Numbered from the stretch's first letter, positions 8,576 to 19,316 are shown. The stretch is 64,000 nt of DNA from Flavobacteriales bacterium (GCA_002714185.1 PAWM01000002.1:4278-68277); one strand, 5' to 3'. Notes: generated by a model not told the origin, from the sequence alone. Numbers and translations: made by a program.

Positions 8576-9766
8576 ATGTATTTTAATAATGTATTAGGAA
8601 ATGAACTAGTAAAAAAATTACTCCTTGCAGAATTCCATTCTAACAGAGTTCCACATGCACAATTATTTTTTGGAGAAGATGCAAGTCAACAATTACCAAT
8701 GGCATTAGCTTTCTCTTCATTTATTTTTTGTAAAAAAAGGAGCTCTAGCGATGCCTGTGGACAATGTTCAAGTTGTGTTAAAATGTCCAAACTTATTCAC
8801 CCCGACTTACACTTTTTTTATCCAACTATTAAAATACAGAAGGGTGAAGAAAAAAAATCTGAAAGCAAAAAATATTTCCCAAAATTACAAGAAACTCTTC
8901 TTGAAAATCCCGCAGTCAACATAAATAAGTGGGAAACTAATTTGCATTCAACAAAAAAAGCAAGCATTCGATCAGCTGATTTAGTAAAAATGTGTGACAT
9001 TGCGAATCTAAAATCATATGAGGGAGAATATAAAATTTTTATTATATGGGGAGCTGATAAAATTATTCAAAAATCTATTTCAATATTGCTAAAAACACTT
9101 GAAGAGCCTCGAGCAAAAACTGTATTTATATTAATTGCAAATAATCCAAATCTAATCCTACCTACTATAACATCAAGACTCCAAGTTAAAAGGTTTGAAA
9201 AAATTAATAAAGATATTCTCACCGAATACTTTGAAAAAAAATTCCCACACATCGAAAAAAACAAAATTACATCTGAAATTAATAATTACAAAAACAATTA
9301 TTATGACATATTAGATCAATTAAAAGAAAATAACAATGATGACAGTGTTATTTCTGAATTCATTAATTGGATTAGATTGTGTTTTTTATGTGTTAATCAA
9401 AAATCTAAATGTATGAATCCTAAAACTAACGAAATTGAATCTGTGATGATACAATTAATTAGTTGGTGTAATATGATGGCTGATTGTGATAAGAATTTTC
9501 AAAATCAACTAATTAATAAAGCTATTGAAGTTATAAGAGAGGCTTTTCTATTGAATTATGATTTACAAACATTAATTTGTAAAAAAACTAAGCATCCAAA
9601 TTTTAGCATTCATTTATTTTCTAAATATATTCAGCATAATAACATAGCTGAAATACTTTCTTTATTAAGTAATGCCAACTATTGTTTAGATAGATATGCT
9701 AATTCAAAAATATTATTTTTAGATTTATCATTTAATCTAGGAAAGTTGTTGAATAAAAACAAATAA
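8576..9766 (+). CDS. holB: DNA polymerase III subunit delta' (clamp-loader ATPase-like)
   Basis: Clamp-loader subunit that helps open the beta clamp. It has 396 residues. An AAA+-like N-terminus contains the cysteine zinc module CKKRSSSDACGQCSSC (about 52-67). KTLEEPRAKTVFILI with ITSRLQVKRF corresponds to the delta' sensor/SRC region. The P-loop is degenerate (GEDASQQLP), normal for delta', which does not hydrolyse ATP. It is followed 1 bp later by ricT. The holB-ricT-gldH-PBP order is common in flavobacteria. Confidence 0.92.
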   Translation: MYFNNVLGNELVKKLLLAEFHSNRVPHAQLFFGEDASQQLPMALAFSSFIFCKKRSSSDACGQCSSCVKMSKLIHPDLHFFYPTIKIQKGEEKKSESKKYFPKLQETLLENPAVNINKWETNLHSTKKASIRSADLVKMCDIANLKSYEGEYKIFIIWGADKIIQKSISILLKTLEEPRAKTVFILIANNPNLILPTITSRLQVKRFEKINKDILTEYFEKKFPHIEKNKITSEINNYKNNYYDILDQLKENNNDDSVISEFINWIRLCFLCVNQKSKCMNPKTNEIESVMIQLISWCNMMADCDKNFQNQLINKAIEVIREAFLLNYDLQTLICKKTKHPNFSIHLFSKYIQHNNIAEILSLLSNANYCLDRYANSKILFLDLSFNLGKLLNKNK

Positions 9767-9767
9767 A

Positions 9768-10778
9768 ATGGGTTGCACCAACTGTAATACGATCGTAAAG
9801 AAAAAATCTGGATGTAAAAATAGTAACAATTGCAGTCGATGTAATAAATTCACTGTTTTTGACTGGTTAAATAATATACAAAGTCCATCACAAAAAACTA
9901 AATGTAAAATAATTGAAGTATCATTTAAAAATGGGCGAAAAAAATACTATTCAAATCACAAAGAATTAAATATAAAAATTGGAGATCCAATTGTAGTGAA
10001 ATGCGATGTTGGATATGATATTGGTCTTATCTCTTTAAAAGGTGAGCTAGTAAAAATTCAACTAAAAAGAAAAAATATTAATCCTGATCAAATTATAGAA
10101 ATAATTCGACATCCTTTCCAAGGAGAATTAGACTTGTGGCATACAGCAATCAAACTAGAAAAAGATACTTTGTTACAAGCAAGAAAAATTGTTAAAAATC
10201 TTCAATTAAATATGAAAATTACTGATGTTGAATATCAAGCTGATAAAAAAAGAGCAATATTTTATTACTTAGCTGATGAACGAGTTGATTTTAGAGAGCT
10301 TATAAAAGTTATTAATAAAGAACTGAATGTCAAAAGTTTATTGAAACAGGTTGGAGCTAGACAAGAATCTGCAATTATAGGTGGTATAGGTTCTTGTGGA
10401 CGAGAACTTTGCTGCTCTTCTTGGTTAACTGATACCCGCAGTGTGAGTATTTCTGCTGCAAGATATCAGAAACTTTCGTTGAATCCACAAAAATTGACAG
10501 GACAATGTGGAAAATTAAAGTGCTGTCTAAATTATGAACTTGAAAATTATATGGAAGCATTGAAAGAATTCCCAAATACGAAAATCTTAATCGAAACAAA
10601 AAAGGGAAAAGCTAGTGTTCAAAAAATAGATATTTTCAAAAAAAAGATATGGTATAGTTATATAGAAAATAGTCATGACTGGTTTCAATTATCATTAAAA
10701 AATGTTAATAAAATGATTACGTTAAATAAACAAGGAAAAAAAGATTTTATACTTGAAAATTTTATAAAAACAATCTAG
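9768..10778 (+). CDS. ricT: PSP1-domain protein, RicT-like
   Basis: PSP1 C-terminal-domain protein, 336 residues. The Bacillus homologue RicT (YaaT) is part of an Fe-S regulatory complex with RicA/RicF. It opens with a Cys-rich segment (MGCTNCNTIVKKKSGC, then CSRC). The family core IGGIGSCGRELCCSSWL lies near residues 204-220 and QCGKLKCCLNYEL near 245-257, both carrying conserved paired cysteines. In Bacteroidota RicA/RicF partners are usually absent, so the role may differ. It is co-transcribed with holB and gldH. Confidence 0.88.
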   Translation: MGCTNCNTIVKKKSGCKNSNNCSRCNKFTVFDWLNNIQSPSQKTKCKIIEVSFKNGRKKYYSNHKELNIKIGDPIVVKCDVGYDIGLISLKGELVKIQLKRKNINPDQIIEIIRHPFQGELDLWHTAIKLEKDTLLQARKIVKNLQLNMKITDVEYQADKKRAIFYYLADERVDFRELIKVINKELNVKSLLKQVGARQESAIIGGIGSCGRELCCSSWLTDTRSVSISAARYQKLSLNPQKLTGQCGKLKCCLNYELENYMEALKEFPNTKILIETKKGKASVQKIDIFKKKIWYSYIENSHDWFQLSLKNVNKMITLNKQGKKDFILENFIKTI

Positions 10779-10791
10779 GTAAATAATTATT

Positions 10792-11241
10792 ATGAACAAA
10801 CTTTTTATTATACTTTTAATTTTATTCTCTTGTAACAAAAAAGTTATTTCTACTTATCAAGTAGATGAAAATAGCTGGAGTGCTAATGACTCTATTATAT
10901 TTGATTTTAATATTTCAGATACAGTTTCAACATACAATTTATCTTTTTTTATAAGAAATACATTAGATTTTGAGTATAGAAATATTTTTTTACTTATTAA
11001 TACAAATTATAATAATGCAACGATTAAAAAAGATACCGTAGAGTATGCAATCACAAATAAATCCGGACAGTGGCTTGGTCGTGGATTTGGTGATATGAAA
11101 GATAATTATTTAATTTTTGAAGAAAATTTAATTTTTAATAACACTGGTCAATATGAGTTAAGTGTGAAGCATGGAATGAGAAGTGAGCCGCTAATTGGAA
11201 TTAATACATTTGGATTTAAACTTAATAAGAATGAAAATTAA
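10792..11241 (+). CDS. gldH: Gliding motility lipoprotein GldH
   Basis: Predicted lipoprotein of 149 residues. The signal peptide ends in ILFSC (Cys about residue 14). It matches GldH in size, in the mature start (YQVDENSWSANDSIIFDF), in the WLGRGFGDMKD segment and in position between ricT and a class A PBP. In Flavobacterium johnsoniae GldH is needed for gliding and T9SS-dependent surface display. Its presence agrees with the T9SS sorting domains found at 16.5-18.7 kb. It overlaps the next gene by 11 bp. Confidence 0.85.
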   Translation: MNKLFIILLILFSCNKKVISTYQVDENSWSANDSIIFDFNISDTVSTYNLSFFIRNTLDFEYRNIFLLINTNYNNATIKKDTVEYAITNKSGQWLGRGFGDMKDNYLIFEENLIFNNTGQYELSVKHGMRSEPLIGINTFGFKLNKNEN

Positions 11242-13480
11242 AAATTTTAAAAAATACTTTTTTATTATCTTTTTAAGATACATAACTCCCGCTACTATAA
11301 TTCTACCTGTGTTAATACTATTATTATGTTTATTTTGTGCAGCTAACGGTATATGGGGGCCCCTACCTGATTTTCAAGAGCTAGAAAATCCAGAAACTAA
11401 TTTAGCAACAGAAATTATATCATCTGACAATAAAATACTTGGAAAATACTTCTACGAAAACCGTACTCACGTAGAATATGATTCTTTAGCAACAGTTCTC
11501 GTGGATGCTTTAATTGCAACAGAAGATGAAAGATTTTTTACACATTCTGGTATTGATTTTATAGCTTTAATTAGAGTGCTGAAAGGAGTGCTTACAGGCA
11601 ATAGTAATCTTGGTGGAGGCAGTACCATTACACAACAACTAGCTAAAATGTTTTTTTCAAAAAAGCCAACATCCAAGATAGACAGAGTAAAACAAAAATT
11701 TAAAGAATGGATAATCGCAGTTAGGATTGAAAGACAGTATTCAAAACAAGAAATTATATCTATGTATTTAAATAGATTTGATTTTTTAAATCTTGCTGTA
11801 GGAATTAAATCTGCATCTAAAGTCTATTTTGATACAACTCCATATAATTTAAAAATCGAGCAGGCTGCTACATTAGTGGGTATGGCAAAAAATCCTTCTA
11901 GATACAATCCTTTACGATGGATAGAAAAAACGACTCAAAGAAGGAATATCGTTTTAAATCAAATGGTTAAAAATAATTATTTATCTAAAAAAGAATGTGA
12001 TTCACTAACCCTAATACCAATTGAACTAAGCTACAAAAAAGTAGATCACAATGAAGGAACAGCAACATATTTTAGAGAGTATTTAAGATCTTATATGCGA
12101 AATTGGGCAAAAAAAATAGAAAAAGAAACTGGTGAAAAATACAATATTTATAAAGATGGATTAAAAATTTATACAACTATTAATTCAAAAATGCAGAAAA
12201 ATGCAGAAAAAGCAGTTACTAATCACATAAAAAATCTTCAAACTAAATTTTATGATCATTGGAAAGAGTTTGAAAATGCACCATATGATACAAGTTGGCG
12301 TACTGGACAAATTGACACACTTATATTAATTCCTGCTATTAAAAGATCTGAGAGATATAGAAAACTAAAACTAGCGAAAAAAAGTGAAAAAGAAATTTTG
12401 AAAATTTTTAATAATCCCGTTAACATAAATGTTTTTTCTTGGAACGGAAGATTAGACACATTACTTAGTCCCTTAGATTCAATAAAATACTATAATTATT
12501 TTTTACATTCTGGCCTAATTTCTATTGACCCGTCGAATGGCCATATTAAAGCTTGGGTTGGTGGTATTAATCATGAACAATTTAAATATGATCATGTGTT
12601 TGAAGGTAAACGACAAGCTGGATCCACATTTAAACCTTTTATTTATGCAACAGCTATTGATCAATTTAAATACTCACCTTGCTTTAAAATTCCAAATGTT
12701 CAAGTAATATTTGAAAAAGGTAAAAGGTGGAAATTAGAAGAAGATTATATTCCGGAAAATGCAAATAAAGAATACGGTGGAGAATATACTTTAGTTGAGG
12801 GTTTAGCAAAATCTAAAAATACTATTTCTGCTTATTTAATGAAGCGTGTTGGACCAAAAAGAATAATTAATTTAGCTAAAAAAATGGGAATTAATAGTTA
12901 TTTACCAGCTGTTCCTTCCTTATGTTTAGGTGCTGCAGAAGTATCCTTATTTGAAATTACTGGTGCATATACTACTTTTGCAAATGAAGGAATATATAAT
13001 GAGCCCATCTTCATTACAAGAATAGAGGATAAAAATGGTATAGTATTAGAAAGCTTTTCTAATAGCCCCGTTGAAATACTAAGCAAAGAAAAAAATTATA
13101 TAATGGTGAAATTACTCCAAGGTGTTATCAATAAAGGTTCAGGCGGAAGACTTCGTTGGAAATATCAATTTAAAAATCAAATTGCTGGTAAAACAGGCAC
13201 TACACAAAATCACTCGGATGGATGGTTTATAGGCTTTGTTCCTAATTTAGTAACAGGAGTATGGACAGGTGCAGATAATCGATCTGTTCGATTTAGGGAT
13301 TTATATTTGGGACAAGGTGCTGAAATGGCATTACCAATTTGGGGGGAATATATGCAATCTTTATATAACGAAAACTCACTAAATATATCTACTGAAAATT
13401 TCCCTTTTCCAGAGAATGGTGTTTCGGTAGTGCTCGACTGTAATAAAATAATAGATAATAATACCGAAGAAGAATTTTAA
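11231..13480 (+). CDS. Class A penicillin-binding protein (transglycosylase/transpeptidase)
   Basis: Bifunctional peptidoglycan synthase anchored by one N-terminal membrane helix (about residues 15-40). The GT51 glycosyltransferase domain shows [12 protein letters not shown] with the catalytic Glu, and [14 protein letters not shown]. The transpeptidase domain shows the active-site SxxK in [13 protein letters not shown] in LAKSKNTIS and KTGTTQ. The length is 749 residues from the ATG at 11231 ([11 protein letters not shown]). A longer start at 11195 would overlap gldH by 47 bp and is less likely. The gene resembles mrcA/pbp1A. Confidence 0.93.
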   Translation: MKIKNFKKYFFIIFLRYITPATIILPVLILLLCLFCAANGIWGPLPDFQELENPETNLATEIISSDNKILGKYFYENRTHVEYDSLATVLVDALIATEDERFFTHSGIDFIALIRVLKGVLTGNSNLGGGSTITQQLAKMFFSKKPTSKIDRVKQKFKEWIIAVRIERQYSKQEIISMYLNRFDFLNLAVGIKSASKVYFDTTPYNLKIEQAATLVGMAKNPSRYNPLRWIEKTTQRRNIVLNQMVKNNYLSKKECDSLTLIPIELSYKKVDHNEGTATYFREYLRSYMRNWAKKIEKETGEKYNIYKDGLKIYTTINSKMQKNAEKAVTNHIKNLQTKFYDHWKEFENAPYDTSWRTGQIDTLILIPAIKRSERYRKLKLAKKSEKEILKIFNNPVNINVFSWNGRLDTLLSPLDSIKYYNYFLHSGLISIDPSNGHIKAWVGGINHEQFKYDHVFEGKRQAGSTFKPFIYATAIDQFKYSPCFKIPNVQVIFEKGKRWKLEEDYIPENANKEYGGEYTLVEGLAKSKNTISAYLMKRVGPKRIINLAKKMGINSYLPAVPSLCLGAAEVSLFEITGAYTTFANEGIYNEPIFITRIEDKNGIVLESFSNSPVEILSKEKNYIMVKLLQGVINKGSGGRLRWKYQFKNQIAGKTGTTQNHSDGWFIGFVPNLVTGVWTGADNRSVRFRDLYLGQGAEMALPIWGEYMQSLYNENSLNISTENFPFPENGVSVVLDCNKIIDNNTEEEF

Positions 13481-13481
13481 T

Positions 13482-14171
13482 ATGAATAAATTATATAATA
13501 ATGCTCACGAGGCAATAATTGATGTAAAAGATAATAATACTATTATGCTAGGTGGTTTTGGGTTATGTGGTATTCCCGAAAACCTTATACAGGCACTTGT
13601 AAAAAAGGGAACTAAAAATCTTACATGTATTTCTAATAATGCAGGAGTAGATGATTTTGGTATTGGATTATTATTAAAAACTCGTCAAGTTAAAAAAATG
13701 ATATCATCATATGTTGGTGAAAACTCTGAATTTGAACGACAACTTCTAAATGGTGAACTTGAAGTGGATTTAATTCCGCAGGGCACTTTAGCTGAAAGAT
13801 GTAGAGCAGCTGGAGCGGGAATTCCCGCATTTTATACTCCTGCAGGTGTCGGAACAGAAATTGCGAAAAATAAAGAAATTAAATTATTTAATGGGAAAGA
13901 ATATATTTTAGAATTAGCATTTCAGTCTGATTTTGCTTTTATCAAAGCTTGGAAAGGAGATGCCTTAGGTAATTTAATTTACAAAGGGACTGCTCGAAAT
14001 TTTAATCCAATGATGGCTACAGCTGGAAAAATTACAATTGTTGAAGTTGAAGAATTAGTGCCTATTGGTAGTTTAGATCCAAATATAATTCATACTCCTA
14101 GTATTTATGTTGATCGAATTTTTGAAGGTAAAAATTATGAAAAAAGAATTGAAAAAATAACAACACAATAA
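13482..14171 (+). CDS. scoA: Succinyl-CoA:3-ketoacid CoA-transferase subunit A
   Basis: Alpha chain (229 residues) of a class I CoA-transferase that activates acetoacetate with succinyl-CoA, or a related 3-oxoacid. The glycine-rich [12 protein letters not shown] lies at about residues 23-34, followed by [12 protein letters not shown] and [19 protein letters not shown], all typical of the A subunit. The gene starts 1 bp after the PBP stop and is followed 11 bp later by the B subunit. Co-occurrence of both chains in order strongly supports the assignment. Confidence 0.93.
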   Translation: MNKLYNNAHEAIIDVKDNNTIMLGGFGLCGIPENLIQALVKKGTKNLTCISNNAGVDDFGIGLLLKTRQVKKMISSYVGENSEFERQLLNGELEVDLIPQGTLAERCRAAGAGIPAFYTPAGVGTEIAKNKEIKLFNGKEYILELAFQSDFAFIKAWKGDALGNLIYKGTARNFNPMMATAGKITIVEVEELVPIGSLDPNIIHTPSIYVDRIFEGKNYEKRIEKITTQ

Positions 14172-14182
14172 AATATTATATA

Positions 14183-14842
14183 ATGGGACTAAATAAATTT
14201 CAAATAGCACAAAGAATTTCACAAGAATTAAATGACGGTGATTATGTAAACTTAGGAATTGGTATACCAACTTTGATAGCAAACTATATTCCTAACAATA
14301 TCTCTGTTATTATGCAATCTGAAAATGGTCTTCTTGGAATGGGCCCATTTCCTAAAAGGGAGGATGTCGATCCAGACTTAATCAATGCTGGTAAAGAAAC
14401 AATTACTACTCTTGATGGCTCTTCTATTTTTAACTCATCTGAAAGCTTTGCAATGATTAGAGGAGGACGTGTTAACCTCACTGTTCTTGGTGCTATGGAG
14501 GTATCGCAAGCAGGTGATATTGCAAATTGGAAGATTCCTGGAAAAATGGTTAAAGGGATGGGGGGTGCAATGGACTTAGTAGCTTCAGCAAAAAATATCA
14601 TTGTTGCTATGATGCATACAAATAAAAAAGGCGAGTCAAAGTTGCTAAAAAAATGTTCTCTTCCTATTACAGGTATTAATTGTGTAAAAAAAATTGTTAC
14701 AAATTTAGCAGTAATTGATATAGAAAATAACAATTTTATTTTAAAGGAATATGCTCCTGGAGTATCAGTCGAAGAAATTAAAAATGCAACAGAGGGTGAC
14801 TTAATTATAGCTGATTCTATTTCTGAAATGTGTCTACAATGA
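14183..14842 (+). CDS. scoB: Succinyl-CoA:3-ketoacid CoA-transferase subunit B
   Basis: Beta chain (219 residues) of the same CoA-transferase. The catalytic glutamate that forms the glutamyl-CoA thioester lies in MQSENGLLGMGPFP (about residues 47-60). VNLGIGIPTLIANYIP and GKMVKGMGGAMDLV are family signatures. The stop overlaps the ATG of the next gene (ATGA at 14839-14842), suggesting coupled translation with exonuclease III. Confidence 0.93.
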   Translation: MGLNKFQIAQRISQELNDGDYVNLGIGIPTLIANYIPNNISVIMQSENGLLGMGPFPKREDVDPDLINAGKETITTLDGSSIFNSSESFAMIRGGRVNLTVLGAMEVSQAGDIANWKIPGKMVKGMGGAMDLVASAKNIIVAMMHTNKKGESKLLKKCSLPITGINCVKKIVTNLAVIDIENNNFILKEYAPGVSVEEIKNATEGDLIIADSISEMCLQ

Positions 14843-15597
14843 AAATAATATCATATAATATAAATGGTATAAGAGCAGCTGTTCGTAAAGGTTTTTTGAA
14901 TTGGATAGAAACAGAATCCCCGGATGTAATTTGTTTACAAGAAATTAAAGCTAACACAGATCAGTTTGATGTTAGATTGTTTGAAAAATTAGGTTACAAT
15001 TGTTATTGGCATTCTGCAAAAAAAGCAGGCTATAGTGGAGTAGCAATACTTACAAAACTAAAACCTAAAAATATTGTCTATGGATGTGGAATTAAAAAAT
15101 TTGATGATGAAGGAAGAATTATAAAGGCTGAATTTGACAATATTAATATTTTATCTTGCTACTTTCCATCAGGTAGTAGCGGTGATATTAGGCAAAGTTT
15201 TAAAATGGATTTTTTAAAACTATTTTATAACTTTATTAGAAGAATCAAGGAAGAAAATAACACTCTAGTTTGTGGTGATTTTAATATATGTCATAAATCT
15301 ATAGATATTCATGATCCTATTAGAAACAAATACTCATCAGGTTTCCTAGAAGAAGAACGACAATGGATAACCTCATTTTTAAAATTAGGATTTATTGATA
15401 CTTTTCGCGAAATAAACAATAAACCAGAAAATTATTCATGGTGGAGTTATCGTGCAAGTTCAAGATTACGAAATAAAGGTTGGAGAATTGACTATCATAT
15501 GTTAAGTGAGAATCTTAAAAAAAAGATAATTAATGCTGATATATTAAAAAATATTCATCACTCTGATCATTGTCCTATTTTACTGGAAATTTCTTAA
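14839..15597 (+). CDS. xth: Exodeoxyribonuclease III / AP endonuclease
   Basis: Base-excision repair enzyme that cleaves abasic sites and removes 3' blocks. It has 252 residues from the ATG at 14839. Family landmarks are [11 protein letters not shown] at the start, CLQEIKA with the metal-binding Glu near residue 34, [11 protein letters not shown], the catalytic CGDFNICH and the C-terminal [11 protein letters not shown] and HHSDHCPI with the catalytic Asp-His pair. The overlap ATGA with scoB fixes the start. An upstream in-frame ATG at 14830 would add three residues. It is convergent with the collagen-like gene. Confidence 0.95.
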   Translation: MKIISYNINGIRAAVRKGFLNWIETESPDVICLQEIKANTDQFDVRLFEKLGYNCYWHSAKKAGYSGVAILTKLKPKNIVYGCGIKKFDDEGRIIKAEFDNINILSCYFPSGSSGDIRQSFKMDFLKLFYNFIRRIKEENNTLVCGDFNICHKSIDIHDPIRNKYSSGFLEEERQWITSFLKLGFIDTFREINNKPENYSWWSYRASSRLRNKGWRIDYHMLSENLKKKIINADILKNIHHSDHCPILLEIS

Positions 15598-16553
15598 GGA
15601 CAAAGCACTGATTCACCAATCATAAGTGCAGTACCATTAAATCCTATTTCGACCAAATAACAATTGCCATTACCATCATTAATTATTAAATCATTTAGAT
15701 TTAGATAATTCGAAGGTGGACCCACTGGACCCACTGGACCCACTGGACCCACTGGACCCACTGGACCTATCGGCCCCATACTTAAATCATTTAAAAAATC
15801 TTGTTCTGTTCCAGGATTTCCATCATTATCGCTGTCGTTATTTGCATTATCTCCTTCTTGATACCATAGCTCATATGTATTTGAAGCTAATAGTAAAATA
15901 AACTCATTTAATGTGCCTTCATTGCCGTTTGCTAGCCATGATTCATATAAACTTGCTCCAGTTGGACCTTGTGAACCAGTAAGGCCTTGTGAACCAGTAG
16001 GCCCAACTTCACCCTGTGGTCCAGTAGGTCCCATAGGTCCTTGTGGACCTGTAACACCCTGTGGTCCAGTAGGTCCCATTTCACCCTGTGGTCCAGTAGG
16101 TCCCATTTCACCCTGTGGACCTGGATTCCCCGGGTTTTCACTTGTCTCAGCGAACAATGCATAAGGTACACTTCTTAGTTGAGTAGATCCTATAATTAAA
16201 TAATCTGTTTCTGAAGTGTTTGAACCTACTTCAGAGATACCTATTGTTAAAAAATGCAAGTGATTCCCCCAATCTATTAATTCAAAATCTGAAGTTGGAG
16301 TTGCTTGCCCACCACCAATAGCTAAATTTACTAATCCTATGTTATTAGTAGTTACTGAAAAATGTTCTTCTCTATATATTGGAAAGTTGTCAGGACTATC
16401 TTCAGAAATACTGACAGAAATATTAATTGTTTCATTCACTCTAGGCTGCCAGTTAGCATCTCTTATTACAGTTTGATATGAAAATGTGTGAGGTGCTTGT
16501 GCACCAACAAGTCCAATAAAAAGAATTAAAAAAATATTAAATAAATTTTTCAT
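15594..16553 (-). CDS. Secreted collagen-like repeat protein
   Basis: Protein of 319 residues from the ATG at 16553, with a Sec signal peptide cleaved after about GLVGAQA. An N-terminal beta domain ([19 protein letters not shown]) is the type that precedes collagen-like stalks in many Bacteroidota. Then come GPxGxQ triplets (about 145-205) and a spacer with [16 protein letters not shown] and its degenerate copy [10 protein letters not shown] to [10 protein letters not shown] second block of GPV triplets and a short C-terminal globular piece ending in two cysteines (NCYLVEIG and VLCP) follow. It is probably a trimeric surface fibre. It is last in the minus-strand cluster from 19.3 kb, and its target is unknown. 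Confidence 0.8.
   Translation of the reverse strand: MKNLFNIFLILFIGLVGAQAPHTFSYQTVIRDANWQPRVNETINISVSISEDSPDNFPIYREEHFSVTTNNIGLVNLAIGGGQATPTSDFELIDWGNHLHFLTIGISEVGSNTSETDYLIIGSTQLRSVPYALFAETSENPGNPGPQGEMGPTGPQGEMGPTGPQGVTGPQGPMGPTGPQGEVGPTGSQGLTGSQGPTGASLYESWLANGNEGTLNEFILLLASNTYELWYQEGDNANNDSDNDGNPGTEQDFLNDLSMGPIGPVGPVGPVGPVGPVGPPSNYLNLNDLIINDGNGNCYLVEIGFNGTALMIGESVLCP
15721..15765 (-). repeat. Perfect 9-bp tandem repeat, five copies
   Basis: The 9-mer CCCACTGGA (+ strand) is repeated five times without a mismatch. It encodes the Gly-Pro-Val triplet blocks of the collagen-like protein. The unit is a multiple of three, so copy-number change would lengthen or shorten the stalk without shifting frame. 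Confidence 0.95.
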
Positions 16554-16554
16554 A

Positions 16555-17043
16555 TTAATTATGCTTTTGAATTTGATAAAATTGTATTGAATTATCACTA
16601 AATACTATTTCTAAAAAGTAAACTCCATTTGAAAATAAAGATAGATCTATAACTTGTTTTACATCACCCGAAGCACTAGAAATTGATGCTAGGAGAACAC
16701 CTTTTGTGTCAATTAATTTTAAATCTACTTTTTCTTTTGTGTTACAATTAATGTAAATAACATCAGTAGTTGGATTGGGATAAAAATCAATTTTATAATT
16801 TTCCCTAAACTCACTAATGTGTGATATCTCATAATTTTCTTGATGAAATCCTTGAGTGAGTATTACATCATTTTGATTAATTGTTTCAATAGAAATTTCT
16901 CCCAAAGAAAAAGATAAATTATAATTATCTTGTGATAATGTTCCACCTGAAGAAGCAATTAATTCAGGACTATTAATAATTTCTACCTGAGCATATAAAT
17001 TATTCATTGAAAAGAAAAATAAAAATAAATATAATCTATACAT
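16555..17043 (-). CDS. Small T9SS-sorted exported protein
   Basis: Protein of 162 residues from the ATG at 17043, with signal peptide [20 protein letters not shown] short domain ([23 protein letters not shown] to LTQGFHQ) resembles the repeated beta module often found directly before type IX sorting domains. The last 80 or so residues are a type A sorting domain, with [25 protein letters not shown] and [13 protein letters not shown]. The protein should therefore be exported across the outer membrane by T9SS and attached to the surface. Its stop lies 1 bp from the collagen-like gene, and such pairs recur in Bacteroidota. A longer start at 17085 would run into the upstream gene. Confidence 0.82.
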   Translation of the reverse strand: MYRLYLFLFFFSMNNLYAQVEIINSPELIASSGGTLSQDNYNLSFSLGEISIETINQNDVILTQGFHQENYEISHISEFRENYKIDFYPNPTTDVIYINCNTKEKVDLKLIDTKGVLLASISSASGDVKQVIDLSLFSNGVYFLEIVFSDNSIQFYQIQKHN

Positions 17044-17047
17044 AAAT

Positions 17048-18667
17048 CTATTCTTTAATAAAACAATGTGTAGCTGACTGATCATCTGACTGTAAGTTAA
17101 TAAAATATGTTCCTGTTTTTAATCTTTCAACATCTAATTTAATACTATTTGGTTCTGATTGAAAATTTTCATCTAAAATATCTAGTATTTGTCTTCCTTG
17201 ACAATCATAAATCTTTAATAATAACTTTGAAAAGTTTTTAAAATTATGAGTAATTGTAATTTCACTGTTTACAGGGTTTGGAAATATATCAACATATGAA
17301 TTTATGTTTTCTGATATACTTGTTTCCTCTGAAATACCTAAGTAAATATCTTCATCCCCTTCTTCGTAGGGTACATAATAAATTGGGCAAAAAAACATTT
17401 CATCAGTTGTTAATTCACCCCACGACATATTAAAATCATTAGTATTATCATATTTAGCAATAGCTTCTATTCTTGAGCCTGCAGGAATATGTTGCATATA
17501 TTCAGGGTAATAAAAACCTTGCCAATCAAAATCCCAATCAGGAATTTTAATAATAGGTAATGTTTCCCCATTGGGGGTTTCAGCATATACTTCCCATGAT
17601 TTCCCCATTAAATGAGAGTGTGGTAAAATACCCAATAAACTCCAGGCCTCAGGCAATTCGCAATTCTGTTCTCCATATAATCCTGTAGGTTGACCAAATT
17701 GATAAATTTCACTAGGGCCAAACATATCAAGAAAAGAATTTGAAAAGTTTAAACATGCCTCTAGTTCAGTTTGTGTATTTGCTTGTATATCCAAGTCTAA
17801 TCTCAACCACATTTTCATTTGAACCTCTCGTTGTACTTCTGAGGCTGGTTTTGTAAATATATTTATTGATGACTTGTCCCATTCATCAATAGATGATGGG
17901 GCATAATGAATTTGACACAGTAAATCAGCACCTGCTGGAATTTTCATTCCAAGTTCACCATTCCAAACTATTGGATTCATTCCTGGTGCATAACCACCTA
18001 AAAAAACATAATCATTTGGACTTACCCCGTCTAAACTAAAACCACCAAAAGACTCATATCCTAAAACATTTGGTGATTCAGCATCAAGTTGTGCTGCAGT
18101 ACCTGTAACATCAATCATCATAATTGCATGATGAACCGCCTCTCTATTATCAGGCCTAAATTCAATTGATTTAATATATGTGTCTTCTGTAAAACCGGTT
18201 GGAAATACAAACACTCTATAATCGTCCATATTATTTCCTTCAATATAATACTCGGATTCCATTTCAAAAACATAATCAGGCTCACCAATAGCTGATCCTG
18301 ATGGAAAGTCAGGGATAGATGCTTCTAGGGATGGGTCTCCCTCAGGATACCCTTGATCAACCCAATCACTAATTAACATTTTTTCTTCTTCAGTTAAATA
18401 TCGCTGATCCAATAAAGCATGATTTGTATAGCTAGGGTCTGGAGGCCAAGGAGGCATATAATTATTTTGAGTTACCTCTTTAATCATATCTGCCATTGCA
18501 GCTACCTCAGGATATGAGGTGAAAGACATAGGGCCTGCTTCACCTGGTCTATGACAACTTGTACAGTTATTATATATAATTGGGGAAATATCTTCAGTAA
18601 ATGTAATTTCATTTGTTTGACCAAATGACAGATAACTAATAAAAGAAAACAGTATAATTTTTTTCAT
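17048..18667 (-). CDS. Cytochrome c / copper type II monooxygenase-like T9SS protein
   Basis: 539 residues with a signal peptide ending near FGQ (about 17). A haem-c motif CTSCH (35-39) sits in a cytochrome-like segment followed by NNYMPPWPPD with a likely axial Met. The central part carries the ligand pattern of peptidylglycine-hydroxylating monooxygenase: HH in REAVHHAIMM (about 178-179), His in CQIHYAP (about 254), HSH in LPHSHLMG (about 349-351) and a Met near 424. The C-terminus (about 455-539) is a T9SS type A sorting domain (VDIFPNPVNSEITI, LKTGTYFINL). Predicted to be a secreted redox enzyme with substrate unknown. It follows the redoxin-like lipoprotein by 12 bp. Confidence 0.8.
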   Translation of the reverse strand: MKKIILFSFISYLSFGQTNEITFTEDISPIIYNNCTSCHRPGEAGPMSFTSYPEVAAMADMIKEVTQNNYMPPWPPDPSYTNHALLDQRYLTEEEKMLISDWVDQGYPEGDPSLEASIPDFPSGSAIGEPDYVFEMESEYYIEGNNMDDYRVFVFPTGFTEDTYIKSIEFRPDNREAVHHAIMMIDVTGTAAQLDAESPNVLGYESFGGFSLDGVSPNDYVFLGGYAPGMNPIVWNGELGMKIPAGADLLCQIHYAPSSIDEWDKSSINIFTKPASEVQREVQMKMWLRLDLDIQANTQTELEACLNFSNSFLDMFGPSEIYQFGQPTGLYGEQNCELPEAWSLLGILPHSHLMGKSWEVYAETPNGETLPIIKIPDWDFDWQGFYYPEYMQHIPAGSRIEAIAKYDNTNDFNMSWGELTTDEMFFCPIYYVPYEEGDEDIYLGISEETSISENINSYVDIFPNPVNSEITITHNFKNFSKLLLKIYDCQGRQILDILDENFQSEPNSIKLDVERLKTGTYFINLQSDDQSATHCFIKE

Positions 18668-18679
18668 AAAAAAATAATT

Positions 18680-19309
18680 TTAATAATTTATAAGACAACC
18701 TACAGCATCCGTTTCGAAATATACAATTTCTTCCTGATTTATAAAATCAGTTAAAATATTTGACAAAAAATTCTGTGTTGGAGGACTCCATTCACCTAAT
18801 TCTTGGTAACTATTATCAATCATTCCTTTATATACTAGTTCCCCATTTATCTCAATAAATATTTCTGGTGTTACTGAAGGTAAGTAATTTTGTGTATATA
18901 ATCCTGGAATATTAGCATTATGATTATAGTCAATTGAAATATTAAAAGGAATATCATAATCTATTATAAAATCTGCAATACTACTATTTGTAGAAAATGA
19001 ATTTGGCGAAAATCCTCTAAAAACAAAATCTTGATTTAAAGTGTCACAAAAGTATCGGTAAGCATCCCTAAGAGGACCACACATATACTGAGCTATTGGA
19101 CAATTTTCATAAAGAAAAACCGTAACCATGACTTCAGGAATGGTGCTAGGCTCAGGCAAGCAAGCATCCCAACATTCTTCTAGTGAAGAAAACAAACCTG
19201 AATCACTCTCAACGCAGCAGCAACTTTCACATGCATATCTGGTTTCTTCAGCCTGTTCACAAGAAAAGAAAAGTAAAATTAAGAAAATAAATATTGTGAA
19301 TCTTCTCAT
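18680..19309 (-). CDS. Cys-rich redoxin-like lipoprotein
   Basis: 209 residues. The lipobox LFFSC places the lipid-modified Cys at 17. A compact cysteine cluster follows (Cys27, 30, 31, 32, 46, 50). The rest is a thioredoxin fold of the kind that accompanies cytochrome/copper-monooxygenase proteins: ENCPIAQYM with one cysteine in place of CxxC, SVTPEIFIEINGELVYKG with the cis-Pro TPE, and the family-typical end TDAVGCLI. In other phyla this domain can be fused to the monooxygenase, and here it is the separate first gene of the cluster. A perfect -7 element ends 7 nt before its ATG. Role inferred: periplasmic or surface redox partner. Confidence 0.7.
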   Translation of the reverse strand: MRRFTIFIFLILLFFSCEQAEETRYACESCCCVESDSGLFSSLEECWDACLPEPSTIPEVMVTVFLYENCPIAQYMCGPLRDAYRYFCDTLNQDFVFRGFSPNSFSTNSSIADFIIDYDIPFNISIDYNHNANIPGLYTQNYLPSVTPEIFIEINGELVYKGMIDNSYQELGEWSPPTQNFLSNILTDFINQEEIVYFETDAVGCLINY

Positions 19310-19316
19310 TATTTAA

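Noticed and set aside
14284..14733. Long open frame antisense to scoB
   Set aside because: It lies wholly inside a well-supported CoA-transferase gene, has no recognisable motif and its residues mirror the complement of conserved scoB codons.
15913..16171. Open frames on both strands across the collagen-like repeats
   Set aside because: Repetitive GGN-CCN triplets keep several frames open automatically. Only the minus-strand GPxGxQ frame has a signal peptide and flanking domains.
15594..17043. Prophage tail-fibre module
   Set aside because: Collagen-like repeats occur in phage tails, but both genes have signal peptides, one has a T9SS sorting domain, and no phage structural or integrase gene is nearby.
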